NCBI GenBank assembly: GCA_037447655.1
Contig: JBBHKE010002104.1
Location: 1 to 64,000 of the forward strand
DNA from: Zygnema cylindricum
Taxonomy: Eukaryota; Streptophyta; Zygnematophyceae; Zygnematales; Zygnemataceae
Length of the DNA: 64,000 nucleotides
Direction: 5' to 3'
Made by a program: the position numbers and the translations under genes. Of this stretch, positions 39,865 through 50,985 are shown one piece after another. The notes beneath the pieces were generated by a model. It did not search any database. It had not been told where the DNA came from and saw nothing but the letters and a program-made list of their open reading frames with translations. The stretch's first letter is position 1. Each line of letters opens with the position of its first letter.

Positions 39865-40960
39865 CAGAGGTCGCAAACGGTCAACCGAAACCGTGACCGA
39901 CCGTTAACCGACCGCCCGCGCCGGATCCGGAACGGATTCGGTTGCCAAATTTTGGGGGTCGGGCGGTTACGGTCGGTTGACTCACCAGGAAAAAAAAAAA
40001 CGGTCAGTTACGGTCGGTCAAACAAAAAACCATAAAAAATGAAAATTTTGTACTTTTTTTTTCCAACATTATTGTTCTTTGTACTTTTGGTATCGTGGAA
40101 GTACGTGGCATCATGATTAGCGTCGCAAATCTGACACGGTACTGTAGTAAGCTATTTAATTCGCAAATCAAAGGGAACGCGACAAAGCGTCGCAAATCTG
40201 ACACGATAGTACACTATTCATTTCGAAAATCTTAGGGAAAGCGACAAAGCGTCGCAAATCTGACACGATAGTACACTATTCATTTCGAAAATCTTAGGGA
40301 AAGCGACAAAGCGTCTCAAATCTGACACGGTAGTACAATATTTATTTCGCAAATCTTAGGGAACGCGACAAAGCGTCGCAAATCTGACACAGTACACCGC
40401 CAATCGTTATTAGCGTGTAAATTTTTTTAGCGTATACGAATAATTAGCGTGGTTTACGCTAATTGGGAATTTGAAAATTTTCGAAGAAATCGTCTATTCT
40501 AATTAGGAATTAGGGTTTTTTTTTCAATTAGTGTGGATAATTCTATTTGAGAATAATAAAAAAAAAAGCGGGACGGAATTAGCGTACACAACGCTAATAA
40601 CGATTGGCGGTGTAGTACACTATTCATTTCGCAAATCTTAGGGAACGCGACAAAGCGTCGCAAATCTGACACGGTAGTAACACTATTCATTTCGCAAATT
40701 TTAAGGAACGCGACAAATCGTAATTATTGGCTTATTCCGTCGTACATTGATTAATTTTGTACTTTTTCGGTTACGGGCGGGCACGGTTAGTCGCGAAAAA
40801 TCAAGATTCGGTTAATTTTTTTTTTCGTAAACGACGGTCGGTTAACGGTTAACAATTTTGGAGCGTGACAAAACTCGGTCGGGCGTCGGTTACTCAGATT
40901 TTGAAAAAAAAAAAAACGGTCGGTTTCGGGTATGATTTTTTTTGACTTTTGCGACCTCTG
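39865..40960. mobile_element. hAT family B non-autonomous element (copy B2)
   Basis: Starts CAGAGGTCGCAAACGG and ends TTTTGCGACCTCTG, with a perfect 8-bp TSD cactttgt (39857-39864 and 40961-40968). It is inverted relative to B1 and contains the ~62-bp internal units (about 40120-40390). A family A MITE is nested at 40395-40612. Confidence 0.93.
40395..40612. mobile_element. MITE family A copy nested in hAT B2
   Basis: The ends CACCGCCAATCGTTATTAGCG and CGCTAATAACGATTGGCGGTG are inverted, with TA on both sides. This is the youngest-looking family A copy by TIR identity. Confidence 0.78.
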
Positions 40961-41213
40961 CACTTTGTCCTACACATAAATTACTTCCGCGGACGAAAAA
41001 ATCGCGTCATGCTTCGCGAACCAACATTTCCTCGCAATCGACCAGCGTGCGACTCGAACAAATGAAACGGTCGGCTCTCGCACCAAACCAAACCGACACA
41101 AAAGTACAGTACCGAACGAAACAAAACATAACTGACGCGAACTGAACAAAAATTTGCATGCACGATTTCGGCCGACGCCGATTCGCCCAATATCCTAACA
41201 TTTCGCTGTCAAT

Positions 41214-41905
41214 CAGAGGTCGCAAACGGTCAACCGAAACCGTGACCGACCGCTAACCGACCGCCCGCGCCGGATCCGGAACGGATTCGGTTGCCAAATT
41301 TTGGGGGTCGGGCGGTTACGGTCGGTTGATTCATCAGGAAAAAAAAAACGGTCGGTTACGCTCGGTCAACCAAAAAACCAAAAAAAATGAAAATTTTGTA
41401 CTGTCCCTATAATCCAACATTCTTGTATTTTGTACTCTTTGGCATCGTGGAAGTACGTGACATCATGATTAGCGTCGCAAATCTGACACAGTACTGTAGT
41501 AAGCTATATATTTCGCAAATCAAAGGGAACGCGACAAAGCGTCGCAAATTTGACACGGTAGTACACTATTCATTTCGCAAATCTTAGGCAACGCGACAAA
41601 GCATCGCAAATATGACACGGTAGAAACACTATTCATTTCGCAAATCTTAGGGTACGCGACAAATCGCAATTATTGGCTTATTCCGTCGTACATTGATTAA
41701 TTTTGTACTTTTTCGGTTACGGGCGGGCACGGTTAGTCACGAAAAATCAAGATTCGGTTAATTTTTTTTTCCGTAAACGACGGTCGGTTAACGGTTAATA
41801 ATTTTGGAGCGTGACAAAACTCGGTCGGGCGTCAGTTACTAAGATTTTGAAAAAAAAAAAACGGTCGGTTTCGGGTATGAAATTTTTTGACTTTTGCGAC
41901 CTCTG
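41214..41905. mobile_element. hAT family B non-autonomous element (copy B3)
   Basis: Starts CAGAGGTCGCAAACGG and ends TTTTGCGACCTCTG; flanks ctgtcaat and ttgtcaat match at 7 of 8 positions. It is shorter than B2 because it lacks the nested MITE and has fewer internal units. Same orientation as B2. Confidence 0.9.
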
Positions 41906-42637
41906 TTGTCAATGTAAGTATGTTGATTCATAATAACGTGACGCGATTTTTTCGTCCGCGGAAGTAATTTATGTGTACGACAAAGCGGCAATACCTTTGT
42001 ACGGTCGATCCTGCTACGATCTTGTCAATGTAAGTATGTTGATTCGTAAATAGCGTGGCTCAATTTCGTCGCGCGTGACAGCGCTCATTTTTTTCATTTA
42101 ATTTCAAATGATATTTTTACGCCGGTTCGTTTTATTATAAAAGTTTATTTCGTTTCGTGCGTTATAATATTTCCGTACGAGACTTATAGTACTTTCAGTT
42201 TCAATAGGTTCCGTTTCACTTTGCGTCTAAGTTCAATGTAACACTTAGACGATTCAATTTCAATTTTGCAGCTAAGTGCTATCACCGTGGAGCTCACATA
42301 ACGACAAAATGTTAATGTCTGCAACCATTTTATTTACATGTGGTCGCCGCAGTTTTGTTACCGTAAACGCTCGCCGACCGTGTGAATTGCTAATTTTATT
42401 ATGACGGTCGACGTTCGAAAGCGCGGCAAAATTTTAAGCGGTTGAAACAATATTATGAAAGTCAAAGATGTCCAACCAATTGACCGTCAAATTTATACTC
42501 AAAGGTACTTTATTTGTACCAATGTGTACTTCAAGCGTATGTCTTTTGACAAAATGACGTAAATGACTGTGCGCAACCAAAACAGTCACTGTCATGATCA
42601 ATTCCCTAAATAAAATGGCTGCGCGCAGATAGTTCAC

Positions 42638-44107
42638 ACTGACATTTGACTTAGGACGCAAAAATGAAATCTACTCGCGAACCGGGACGCTGAACCCGTG
42701 AAGTACGTTCTGTAGAGGTGTTGATTCATAAATAGTGTGACTTCATTTGGTCGCGCGTGACCACGCGCCATTTTAGTTTCATCGATATTTAAAAGCGGGT
42801 ACGCTTTTTTATTTTGTTACTAAGTTTATTTCGTTTCGTGCGAGTTCATACATGTTGTACGTCGTCCTTTAATTTGTGTCAGCGTCCAAGTCAAATGTCA
42901 GTGTGAACTACCTGCGCGCAGACATTTTATTTATATGTGGCTGCCGCAGTTTTGTTACAGTAAACCTGCGTCAGCCGTGTGATTTTTTTATTTTTTTACT
43001 AGTTATTCAATGCCCGTTACACGGGGCAAAGTTCGTGTTGTGTGTATTTAAGGTTGTATAGAGTTTTTGTACTCTATATGTTTGGGAACAACTTCAGGCG
43101 GGTTTTTTTATGAACTATACAAATGTAAATCATATGTGGGAATAACAACCATAAGGTGTTTTGATTTACAACACAAATATAGACAATTTTAAACTGAGAG
43201 AATGTCCCATGTAAGATGTCATTCTGTGCAAACAAACATGTTTTGAAGTTCATAATCATATTTAGACTAGTTCACAACAAGAATATTGTAGTTGAGATTA
43301 AATGGGTTTATTAATGACTGAGTGTCACCTTTGTAATAACGTTCAATGGTGTGCAACTCTATCAATTTCAGCTGATTAACTATACTTAACTAACCATTCA
43401 ACGCCTATATCTATGTGTAACTGTCACAAATCAAATGTTTATTTTTAGCTACAGATCTCATGTTGGTGTGTTTTGTTACACAATATGTTTTTGTTCACAT
43501 AAGTCAATCAATGCCCGTTACACGCACATGATTCGTGTCGTGTTTTGTTATGCTGTTTTATGCGCATGTATTGTGTGTTATTTTATCACGCTTTGTTGAG
43601 CCTTACCAAAGTATTATACACATATACGTTTATGTGTTCAATAAGCAACTATACGACATGCATTATATGTAAAGAGTCTATCTGCAACTTTTATTGGAAC
43701 AACAACCATAGAGTGATGGTATAAGCATAAAAAACATACACACTTCCAAACAACAAGAATATTCCATTGAAAAAATAGTAGTGTTAGAACATAAGTGTGT
43801 CGAAGTATGTATACCTATGCAGTTTACTTTAAAACGTTAACAACCCAATTAGGATTAAACATAATTTTTGATTTTTAACTTTATATAGCTCTAACAATGT
43901 TAACGTATAAGTTTCTTTCAAAACTTATTTATTTCACTATTGTAAAAGAAATGTCAACCTTTACATTGTATTACCTTCTCCTGTTTATGGAAACATCTAA
44001 ATACACCATGGATTGTTGTTAGTGTTAGACACACTGGTTCAACGCCCCTTTCTTTTTCCTATCTCGCTTGTTTTTTCTCCCCCGTCCCTCTCTCGTGTTG
44101 TCTCTTC
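42638..44107. other. AT-rich intergenic DNA with hairpin words
   Basis: No gene is seen. TGCCCGTTACACGGGGCA (43011-43028) forms a small hairpin, and a relative, tgcccgttacacgcaca, is at 43510. Such hairpins next to an AT-rich boundary can mark Helitron 3' ends, but no CTAG-type terminus was assigned. Confidence 0.45.
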
Positions 44108-44190
44108 CCTCTCCCTCTCTCTCTCCCTCTTCGTCTTCTATCTCTCCTCTCTCCCTCTTCGTCTTCTATCTCTCCTCTCTCCCTCTTTCT
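44100..44190. repeat. CT-rich repeat with a 36-bp duplication
   Basis: The segment cctctctccctcttcgtcttctatct is repeated in tandem, directly preceding the 15-bp array. Confidence 0.85.
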
Positions 44191-44195
44191 TGTTG

Positions 44196-44430
44196 TCCGT
44201 TCATATATTGTTAGTTCACATATTGTTGGTTCATATATTTCCAGTGCATATATTGTCGGTTCATACTTTGGCGATTCATATCCTGTAGGTTCATATATTG
44301 TTGGTTCACATATTGTCAGTTTATATATTGTCTCTTCATACATTGTCGAGTTCATATCTTGTAGGTTCATATTTTGTAAGTTCACAACTTGTCGGTTCGT
44401 ACATTGTCGGATCACATATTGTGAGTTCTT
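44196..44430. repeat. 15-bp minisatellite (ggttcatatattgtc)n, about 15 copies
   Basis: Degenerate 15-bp units are of the form ggttcatatattgtc, with internal variants. Because 15 is a multiple of three, all six frames read as pentapeptide repeats. These are not evidence of a protein. Confidence 0.88.
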
Positions 44431-44836
44431 GTTTAGCTCGAATATGCGTACTCACGTTTACATACTTTGCAACAACAACCATAAGGTGTTTGCGTTAGGG
44501 TCACATACGCATTATAAACTCTTTCAAACTGCAATAGTGAAGTAATGTAGGCTACTAACATCTACACATTTTGTTTTTCTTTCATAAATCAATCCCAATT
44601 TAAAACTTAAAAAATGCAATGATACACTATTGCTACTTGTATATTTCACAACTTAGCAACGTACTTGCATGTAATCTGAATTGTAAATCAACAACAATAA
44701 TAATATATCCCTCTATTAATAACCGTTTCTTACGAATTATATTATTTTGTAATCTTTCATTTGATATGTATTTTTAGGCATCAATTGGGTCGGAATGGCA
44801 CACGCGTACATTTTCATTTTTTGCTCTTGCGATGTA

Positions 44837-45861
44837 TGTTGAAAGCATCAATTTTGTGTCGAAATTAAGGGTCTTTTAAAGTATTTTCTAGGTCTGAATA
44901 GAAATATAGAAAGAAGCCGAGACAGTCTACCTCTAACTTCTCTCTCCAACTCTCAAACTTGTCGCAGTCACTGAGAAATTGGAGAGGAAGCTAGAGCCAT
45001 GGCTACCTAGGCTATCTAGAGGTTTACGCGATATAAATATTAGTTTATTTATAATTAAGGGTTTATTTACTAAAACTATATGTGATACCTCCAGGATTTG
45101 ATCCTGGAACATGTCAGACGGTAAGCAACCGGTAGTTGGTAGCTTTAACCGTTAACTCTAGACATAGTGTTACGTATTGAAGGGTTTGATAATTAAATAA
45201 ACATTAATACGTAGGATAGTTCATTTAACCGAAACAGTTTTACGGAGACATAGATCCAGTAATGTAAAAGTACGGATTACGGTACGGATAAGAAACGAAT
45301 ACCGCGCATTTATTTATTTAGCGAAACGAATACCGCGCATTTATTTATTACGGCTACGATTAAAATGTGAATTTAATCGGACGGCCAGAATTAAACGCCG
45401 AGATCGCAGAAGAGGACTTCGGCGGTTTGTCCACCACACTTGAACGTGCTTAGACACGATCGCCAAGACTGAAAGTTGGCGAAGCTAATCAGATATACCG
45501 ATAATGGTGTCGTGATATGCCCGTATGCACAATGACACCGCATTTTGTGCAGATAGCAATCGGCTGGCCGCATTAGCGAAGTGCCGTGAAGATAGGACGC
45601 AAAATTCGGAATAGGACCCTCTCTCGAGCTTAGACAAAGGTCACTTTGACCCTCCATAACTTACTGCTTAGGGGAGCAAATTCAGAGATTCTTTTTGCTA
45701 TAAACTCAGAGGAGTCTTGCCTTCACAGGGGTGAAGTTGGTTAATTTTTTTGTATGCCAGGGTGGCAGTTGTTCTTGCTGAAACACAAAGGGGTCAGGGT
45801 TATCTTAGAGGCATTTTGGAAGCTGTCCACTCTGAGGACTTATAGAGGTCTCAGAGTTTCA
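44837..45861 (+). mobile_element. 5' LTR of copia-1
   Basis: It begins TGTTGAAAGC and ends GAGTTTCA just before a primer-binding site, giving 1025 bp. TATAAA at 45699 is a likely LTR promoter. It shares blocks with the copia-3 LTR (gccgagacagt.., ctctaacttctctctccaactctca). An antisense tRNA-like segment is at 45083-45156. The 3' partner LTR is missing. Confidence 0.82.
45083..45156 (-). other. antisense tRNA-like segment in the copia-1 LTR
   Basis: On the minus strand the T-arm CCAGG-ATCAAAT-CCTGG (45107-45091) has a perfect 5-bp stem and 7-nt loop. It is preceded by gttaacggttaaagctacc, similar in position to the segments in the other LTRs. Confidence 0.45.
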
Positions 45862-45877
45862 GGTTATGGGCCCACCC
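45862..45877 (+). promoter_or_regulatory. copia-1 primer-binding site overlapping the gag ATG
   Basis: GGTTATGGGCCCACC directly follows the LTR. It matches the Drosophila copia-type site that pairs with the middle of initiator tRNA-Met (half-tRNA priming). The ATG at 45866 within it is in frame with gag. Confidence 0.75.
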
Positions 45878-48800
45878 TCTAGAGTACCAATCTTTAATAG
45901 AACTAGCTTCATATAATGGGAAAGTATGATGATAGGAGCTCTATTCGAAAAAAGGTTTTGGGGGATAATGAGTGGACGATTGGGGCATCCATCAAGTCTT
46001 CGAATTCCTCTAGGGTTTGAAGGAAGCAGATTCACAAAGAAAGCAGGTCCATTTTCAACGGAGGAGACAAAGGAAGGAGAGGTGGTGGACAAAGGAGCGG
46101 AGAAGGAGATGACCACGCCAATAGCAACTGGTTTAGCATTCCTGCCACCTATTTCGAGGAACGGGGAGAATGATACTCAAACTTGGGATTTCAACAATAT
46201 GGCGGCAAAGCACTTCATCCTACGCCATCTTACTCAAGGACTTGCATGTCCTCATTTGCAGGTAGAAAAGGCATCCGATCTGTGGATAGCTCTTATAGAG
46301 ATGTACCGAAGTGGTACGATTCAGCAACAACAGCTGGCTGATCAAAAATTTAAAGAATATGTATACAGAGCGGGGAAAATGTTGGATTTTTGCAATGAGT
46401 TTGCTACACTCTTCATGAAGCTAGAGAGTGTGGGAAAAGATTTTAGTGAAAAAGAAAAGGTTAACTGTTTAGTGATAAAGTTACCCGATTAGTTCGAGAA
46501 CATAGTCAACTGTGTGCAGGAATTGCCGGACTCAAGGTGGATATGGAACTCACTGGTAGGGATGATTCTCGTTCGGGAGATTACGATTGAGATCCGAAGG
46601 GGAGGAAAGAGTGGCCAAGCCTTGGCAACTTCGACCGATTGGAGGAACAAGGATTCCAGGAAACCGGTTGGAAACTATAGGGGAAAGGAGCAGAAAAATC
46701 AGGCCGACAAGTTCAGATCAAGGGCTCCCAAAGGTTTATGTCATTTTTGTATGAAACCTGGGCACTATATGGCAGAGTGCACTAAACTAACCGAGCTTCT
46801 GTTAAAGGAGGGGCAGACCAGTGGTACCCCGAGGGGAAAGAAAAAGGCTCTTGTGACAAAAGTATATGAGGCGGAATCCGAGGACGCGGACGATGAGCTC
46901 CTTTTAGATGAGGAGTTGGAGGCGAAAAACGAGGTCGAAATTCCACAAATGAAGAAATGTGCTTACGGTGGATTGAAAGGTGAAGCAGGCTGGATTGTAG
47001 ATTCAGGTGCCTCCATGCATGTGTGTAAGGATAGACACCTGTTCACTAAGATAAGAAAGATTCCCACCGTAGAGATAGAGTACGGGGATGGGAGGATAGT
47101 CACCACTACTCTTGTAGGATCGGTAGATCTGAAAGTGTTAGTAGAAGGAAAGACATCCATAGTAACATTCTCCGATGTATTGTTTATTCGGAGCTGAACA
47201 AAAACCTCATCTCTACATCTGTATTAGATGATAAGGGTTTTTTTACTAGCACTAGGGAAGGAGTCTTTACTGCTAGTTTTGAGGAGGATGTTTATTTCAT
47301 TGCTGAGAAAGGTAGCCATGGGATGTTTAGGCTGATTTTAAGTAATGAAACGAAGAAACTTTATTATGCTAATGTTCATGATATTATGATGTGGCATAAG
47401 AGGCTTGGGCATGTAAATCTAGATAAGTTAAGAGAGATGAAAAAGATGGGAGTGGTGAAAGGGATTAAGTTCAGTGAGAGTGATAATATAAGTGATTGTT
47501 ATGGATGTGCTCAAGGTAAAGCACGCAGATTACCCTTTCCTAAAACATCCACCTATAAGGGAGAAAAAATTCTAGATCTAGTACACACAGATATTTGGAG
47601 AACGGCTAAAGTGCCCTCACCGGCGGGGAAGAGATTTATGATGAGTATCACTGATGATTGGTCTCGGTATTCCCGAGCGTATTTTTTGAAAAACAAGTCA
47701 GAAGCTGAGGATTGTTTTAGACAATATAAAGCATGGAGCGAAAAACTCTATGAAACTCCAATCAAGAGAATAAGGAGTGACAATAGTGGAGAGTATACTT
47801 CTAACTAGTTTGAGGATTTTGTGAGGGAAGATGGGGTCCAACACTTAAAGACAGTTCTAGAAAATCCGGAACAGAATGGGGTAGCTGAAAGGTTAAATAG
47901 AACACTATGTGATAGTGCTAGAAGTATGTTGTCAGATAAGAAGATAGGAAAAAAGTTTTGGGCAGAAGCAATGAACTGTGCTAATTACCTCAAAAATAGA
48001 GTTCTTATTTCAGCTATAAAAGATCAAACACCTTATGAGAGATGGACAGGTCGGAAACCAGACAAATCTCACTTAAAGGTTTTCGGCAGTCAAGTATTCA
48101 GTCTAGATACAGATTGGTCTAATTGGAAGCTAGATCCTTAAAGAAAACCGGGATACTTATTAGGATATAATGAGGATGTTAAAGGATATAGAGTTTATGA
48201 TCTAAAAAGGGAAGATATAATCTTAGTAAAGCATCTAGTAGTTATGGATGAAGGAAAGTCTGTGGATCCCTTCAAATATACAAAGTCAGTAAAAATCAGA
48301 TTTGATTCCAAAAATTCCGATGACTTTGAGCTTCCTAACTATCCAAGTTTTAGAGAAGATGACATTTTTGCAGGTACAAATCAGACCAAAAAGGACTCGC
48401 CTGTGGAAACTCTTGTGATAACTCTACCCGAAGCGGAAGACGTGGTGGAAATTGATTTAGAATCAAGGGATAGGGGAGAAGCCGAGTTTGTTGGAAAGAA
48501 TCCACGAGAACCATCTATTCTGGCCTCAGATTTTGAAGGGGGAAGGAGAAGTAGCAAAAGACTGCAAGAAAAACATGTTAAAAATAAGGTAACTAAACTA
48601 TCTCATCAAGATGAACCTCAAACTTATGGAGAGGCGATGACTTGTCCATAAAGAAATCGGTGGAAGACAGCCATCAATGAGGAGATGGCCTCAATTATGG
48701 CAGCCGATACTTAGGAGCTGGTGGATTGTCGACCTAACCGAAAACCAATCGGTTGTAAGTGGGTTTTCAAATTAAAACTGAACCCAGATAACACAATCAA

Positions 48801-49960
48801 GTGCTACAAGGACAAATTAGTGGCAAAGGGATTTACACAAAATGAGGGAATTGACTACGAGGAAACCTTTGCCCCGGTTGTCAGATTTCCCTCTCTCCGC
48901 AAACTTCTCAGTCTGGCAGCAGCGGAAGACATGGAAGTGCACTAGATGGACATCAAGACAGCCTTTTTGCATGGAGAATTGGAAGAGGAGATCTTCATGC
49001 GACAACCCGAAGGGTTTGTGGAGGAAGGAGAGGAGAGTAAGGTATGCCGGCTGATTAGTTCTCTTTATGGTTTGAAACAGGCGCCTCGACTGTGGGATAA
49101 GAAGCTTGATGAGTTTCTTACCGGTCAAGGATATATCCGGATCAGCTCGGATCAGTCAATCTATGTTTTTGAAGGTTAGAAAAGTTTTATATTTATTGCA
49201 ATTTATGTTGACGATTTGCTTGTTTTAAGTAAATCAATGGAAAAAATTTATAAACTAAAAACCGATCTTAAGGGGAGATTTGAAATGAAGGATATGGGGG
49301 AAGCAAAATATAATTTGGGAATTCAAGTAGAAAGAGACCGAAAAAGAAAGATTATAAAATTGACTCAAAATGAAGCAATAGGGAACAAGCTTGAAAAATT
49401 TCAGATGGATAAAGCTAATAGTTGTGCAACTCCAATGGAGTTGAAGAAGAGAAGTGAGGGGAATGAGGAAGAAGGAGTCATAGTCTTAGGCGAAGAATTA
49501 TCTCCCGAGGAACAGAAGTTCATGCACACTATTCCTTACAGGCAAGTAGTGAGAAGTCTAATTTATTTTATGAATTGTACGGGGCCGGATTTAGTTGCAC
49601 CAGTAGGAGTGCTGAGTAGAAGTCTAAATGCTCCCTCTAAGAGGGATTGGGAGGCAGATAAAAGAGTCCATAGAAATTTGATAGGAACTAGGGATTTATC
49701 GTTGCATTTGGGTGGGGAGAATACTGAGATCACTACTTGGAGTGATGTCAGTTATGGTGATGCTCCGATGAGGAGATGCACTTCTGGATATGTATTATCT
49801 GTGGGTGATTGGGCTTGCTGTTGGAGTAGCAAACAACAAAAGGTTATTGCTCTGTCCACCATGGAGGCTGAGTATATGGCCTCTTACTCTGCTGTAAAAG
49901 AATTGATGTGGGTCAAGTCTTTCTTGGTGAGCTTGGTCACCTTAAGAGTGGTGTGCAGAA
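45866..49960 (+). pseudogene. copia-1 gag-pol, decayed and interrupted
   Basis: The order is Ty1/copia: Gag with intact CCHC knuckle (CHFCMKPGHYMAEC, about 46740), protease (DSGAS, about 46999), integrase (HTDIW; RSDNSGEY; EQNGVAERLNR), reverse transcriptase (YVDD at 49207) and RNase H. It is inactive. In-frame stops lie at 45914, 46490, 47806, 48139, 48649, 48713, 48943 and 49177, and a 1-nt deletion near 47190 shifts the frame (CCTGAG in copia-3 against CGGAG here). RNase H stops at the copia-2 insertion (49961) and the remainder with the 3' LTR is absent. Closest relative in the window is copia-3. Confidence 0.9.
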
Positions 49961-50969
49961 TGTTAAAATAAGTAGTTTTTGTATTTTCTAGGTCTAAAAT
50001 AAATTAGTGGAAACATATATAGAAAATGATGGCAGCCTGCCTCTATCTTTTCTCTCTTTACCCCGTAATTGTTGTAGTCACTTAAGAAGAGAGAGAGCTA
50101 TGGAGACATGGCTGCCTCAACTCCATAGGAAGGACTAAAGAGTGACTTAAGTCACTCTCAACAAAAGGTTGAGTCCGGCTGGACTCGAACCCCCGACCGG
50201 TAGAGCGCGGCGTAGCCGTTAGCTCTAACCAGTCTGTCGTAGAAGTCCGTTAAATGATATAAGGTTTCATTTATATTTAAACTATTGTATTACACTGAAA
50301 TGATTTAACTGAAATATGGACGAAACGAACATAGAACTTGTTAAGGTTTAGTGCGAACGTCATTTCGCACGAAACAAATGAAACGGACATTTGTTTTAAA
50401 CGGTCGACATTTAATGTCGGATTTAATCCGACGGCACACGTCATCGTCGAGATCGCGGAATGGTCACTTTGGATTTTATGGACGTGGCATGACGTGGCGC
50501 CGCGTGGAAGGATGACATTCGGTCGCGAGAATTTTGGAGAATATACGAACGAGTGGAAAATTGACACGCGTCCACTCAGTAGCCTTGTCGTACACTGGCC
50601 GTACAGAAAGGACATCGGCCGTAGTACCTTTCTGTACTTTACAGTAATATGATTGGTTCCTACTTTAGTAGATAGGGGTTGTGAGAGAGATTTAGGACTT
50701 AGGAAATTTCGGTAGAATAGACACCTTTCTCTCTCTAAGAGAGCCTTGTATAAATTGGCATTTTTGCCGCCTTATAACTTATCGGCTGGTTGGCCGTTTT
50801 CAGTGATTCTTTTTGCTACTGACTCAGGGGAGTCCAAGCTGCATAGGGAAGTAGTCAAATTGTCAGTTTGCCTTCTTGGGCAGCAGTGGTCGTGATTTAA
50901 GGTGGGTAAGTTAAATACTATCTAGAGGCTTTCTGTATTCTGTAGTCCAACGGAGGAAACAAAATTGCA
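49961..50969 (+). mobile_element. 5' LTR of copia-2
   Basis: TGTTAAAATAAG...AAATTGCA. A TATA box, TATAAA, is at 50749, and an antisense tRNA-like segment at 50168-50231 carries the B-box GGTTCGAGTCC. Paired with 55314-56322. Confidence 0.92.
50168..50231 (-). other. antisense tRNA-like segment in the copia-2 5' LTR
   Basis: The minus strand has GGTTAGAGCTAACGG, CGGGGGTTCGAGTCC (consensus B-box GGTTCGANNCC) and a following acceptor-like tract. The plus strand reads like the end of a database tRNA in reverse (ggactcgaacccccgacc). The same segment is at 55520-55583 in the 3' LTR. Confidence 0.55.
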
Positions 50970-50985
50970 GGTTATGGGCCCACCT
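50970..50985 (+). promoter_or_regulatory. copia-2 primer-binding site overlapping the gag ATG
   Basis: GGTTATGGGCCCACCT immediately follows the LTR and is the copia-type half tRNA-iMet site. The ATG at 50974 opens gag in frame (MGPPSRVPTF...). Confidence 0.8.

Larger units (their letters stand above)
39203..42637. mobile_element. long fold-back (inverted-repeat) element with two hAT insertions
   Basis: The left arm, about 39203-39864 continuing at 40969-41008, is an inverted copy of the right arm, about 41938-42637. Matching blocks include gacagtgactgttttggttgcgcac, the cgtctaagtgttacattgaac segment and ttacttccgcggacgaaaaaatcgcgtca. Each arm is close to 700 bp and highly similar. The 39865-40960 insertion splits the left arm and 41214-41905 sits in the spacer. 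Related sub-blocks lie just outside (39020-39200, 42890-42990) and, inverted, at 57740-57960. Long TIRs and no coding capacity suggest a Foldback-type or Mutator-like (MULE) non-autonomous element; no 9-bp TSD was located. Confidence 0.7.

Noticed and set aside
50277-50652. Frames of 104-112 codons on both strands, repeated at 55630-56005
   Set aside because: They lie inside the two copia-2 LTRs and are duplicated because the LTR is duplicated; neither resembles a protein domain.
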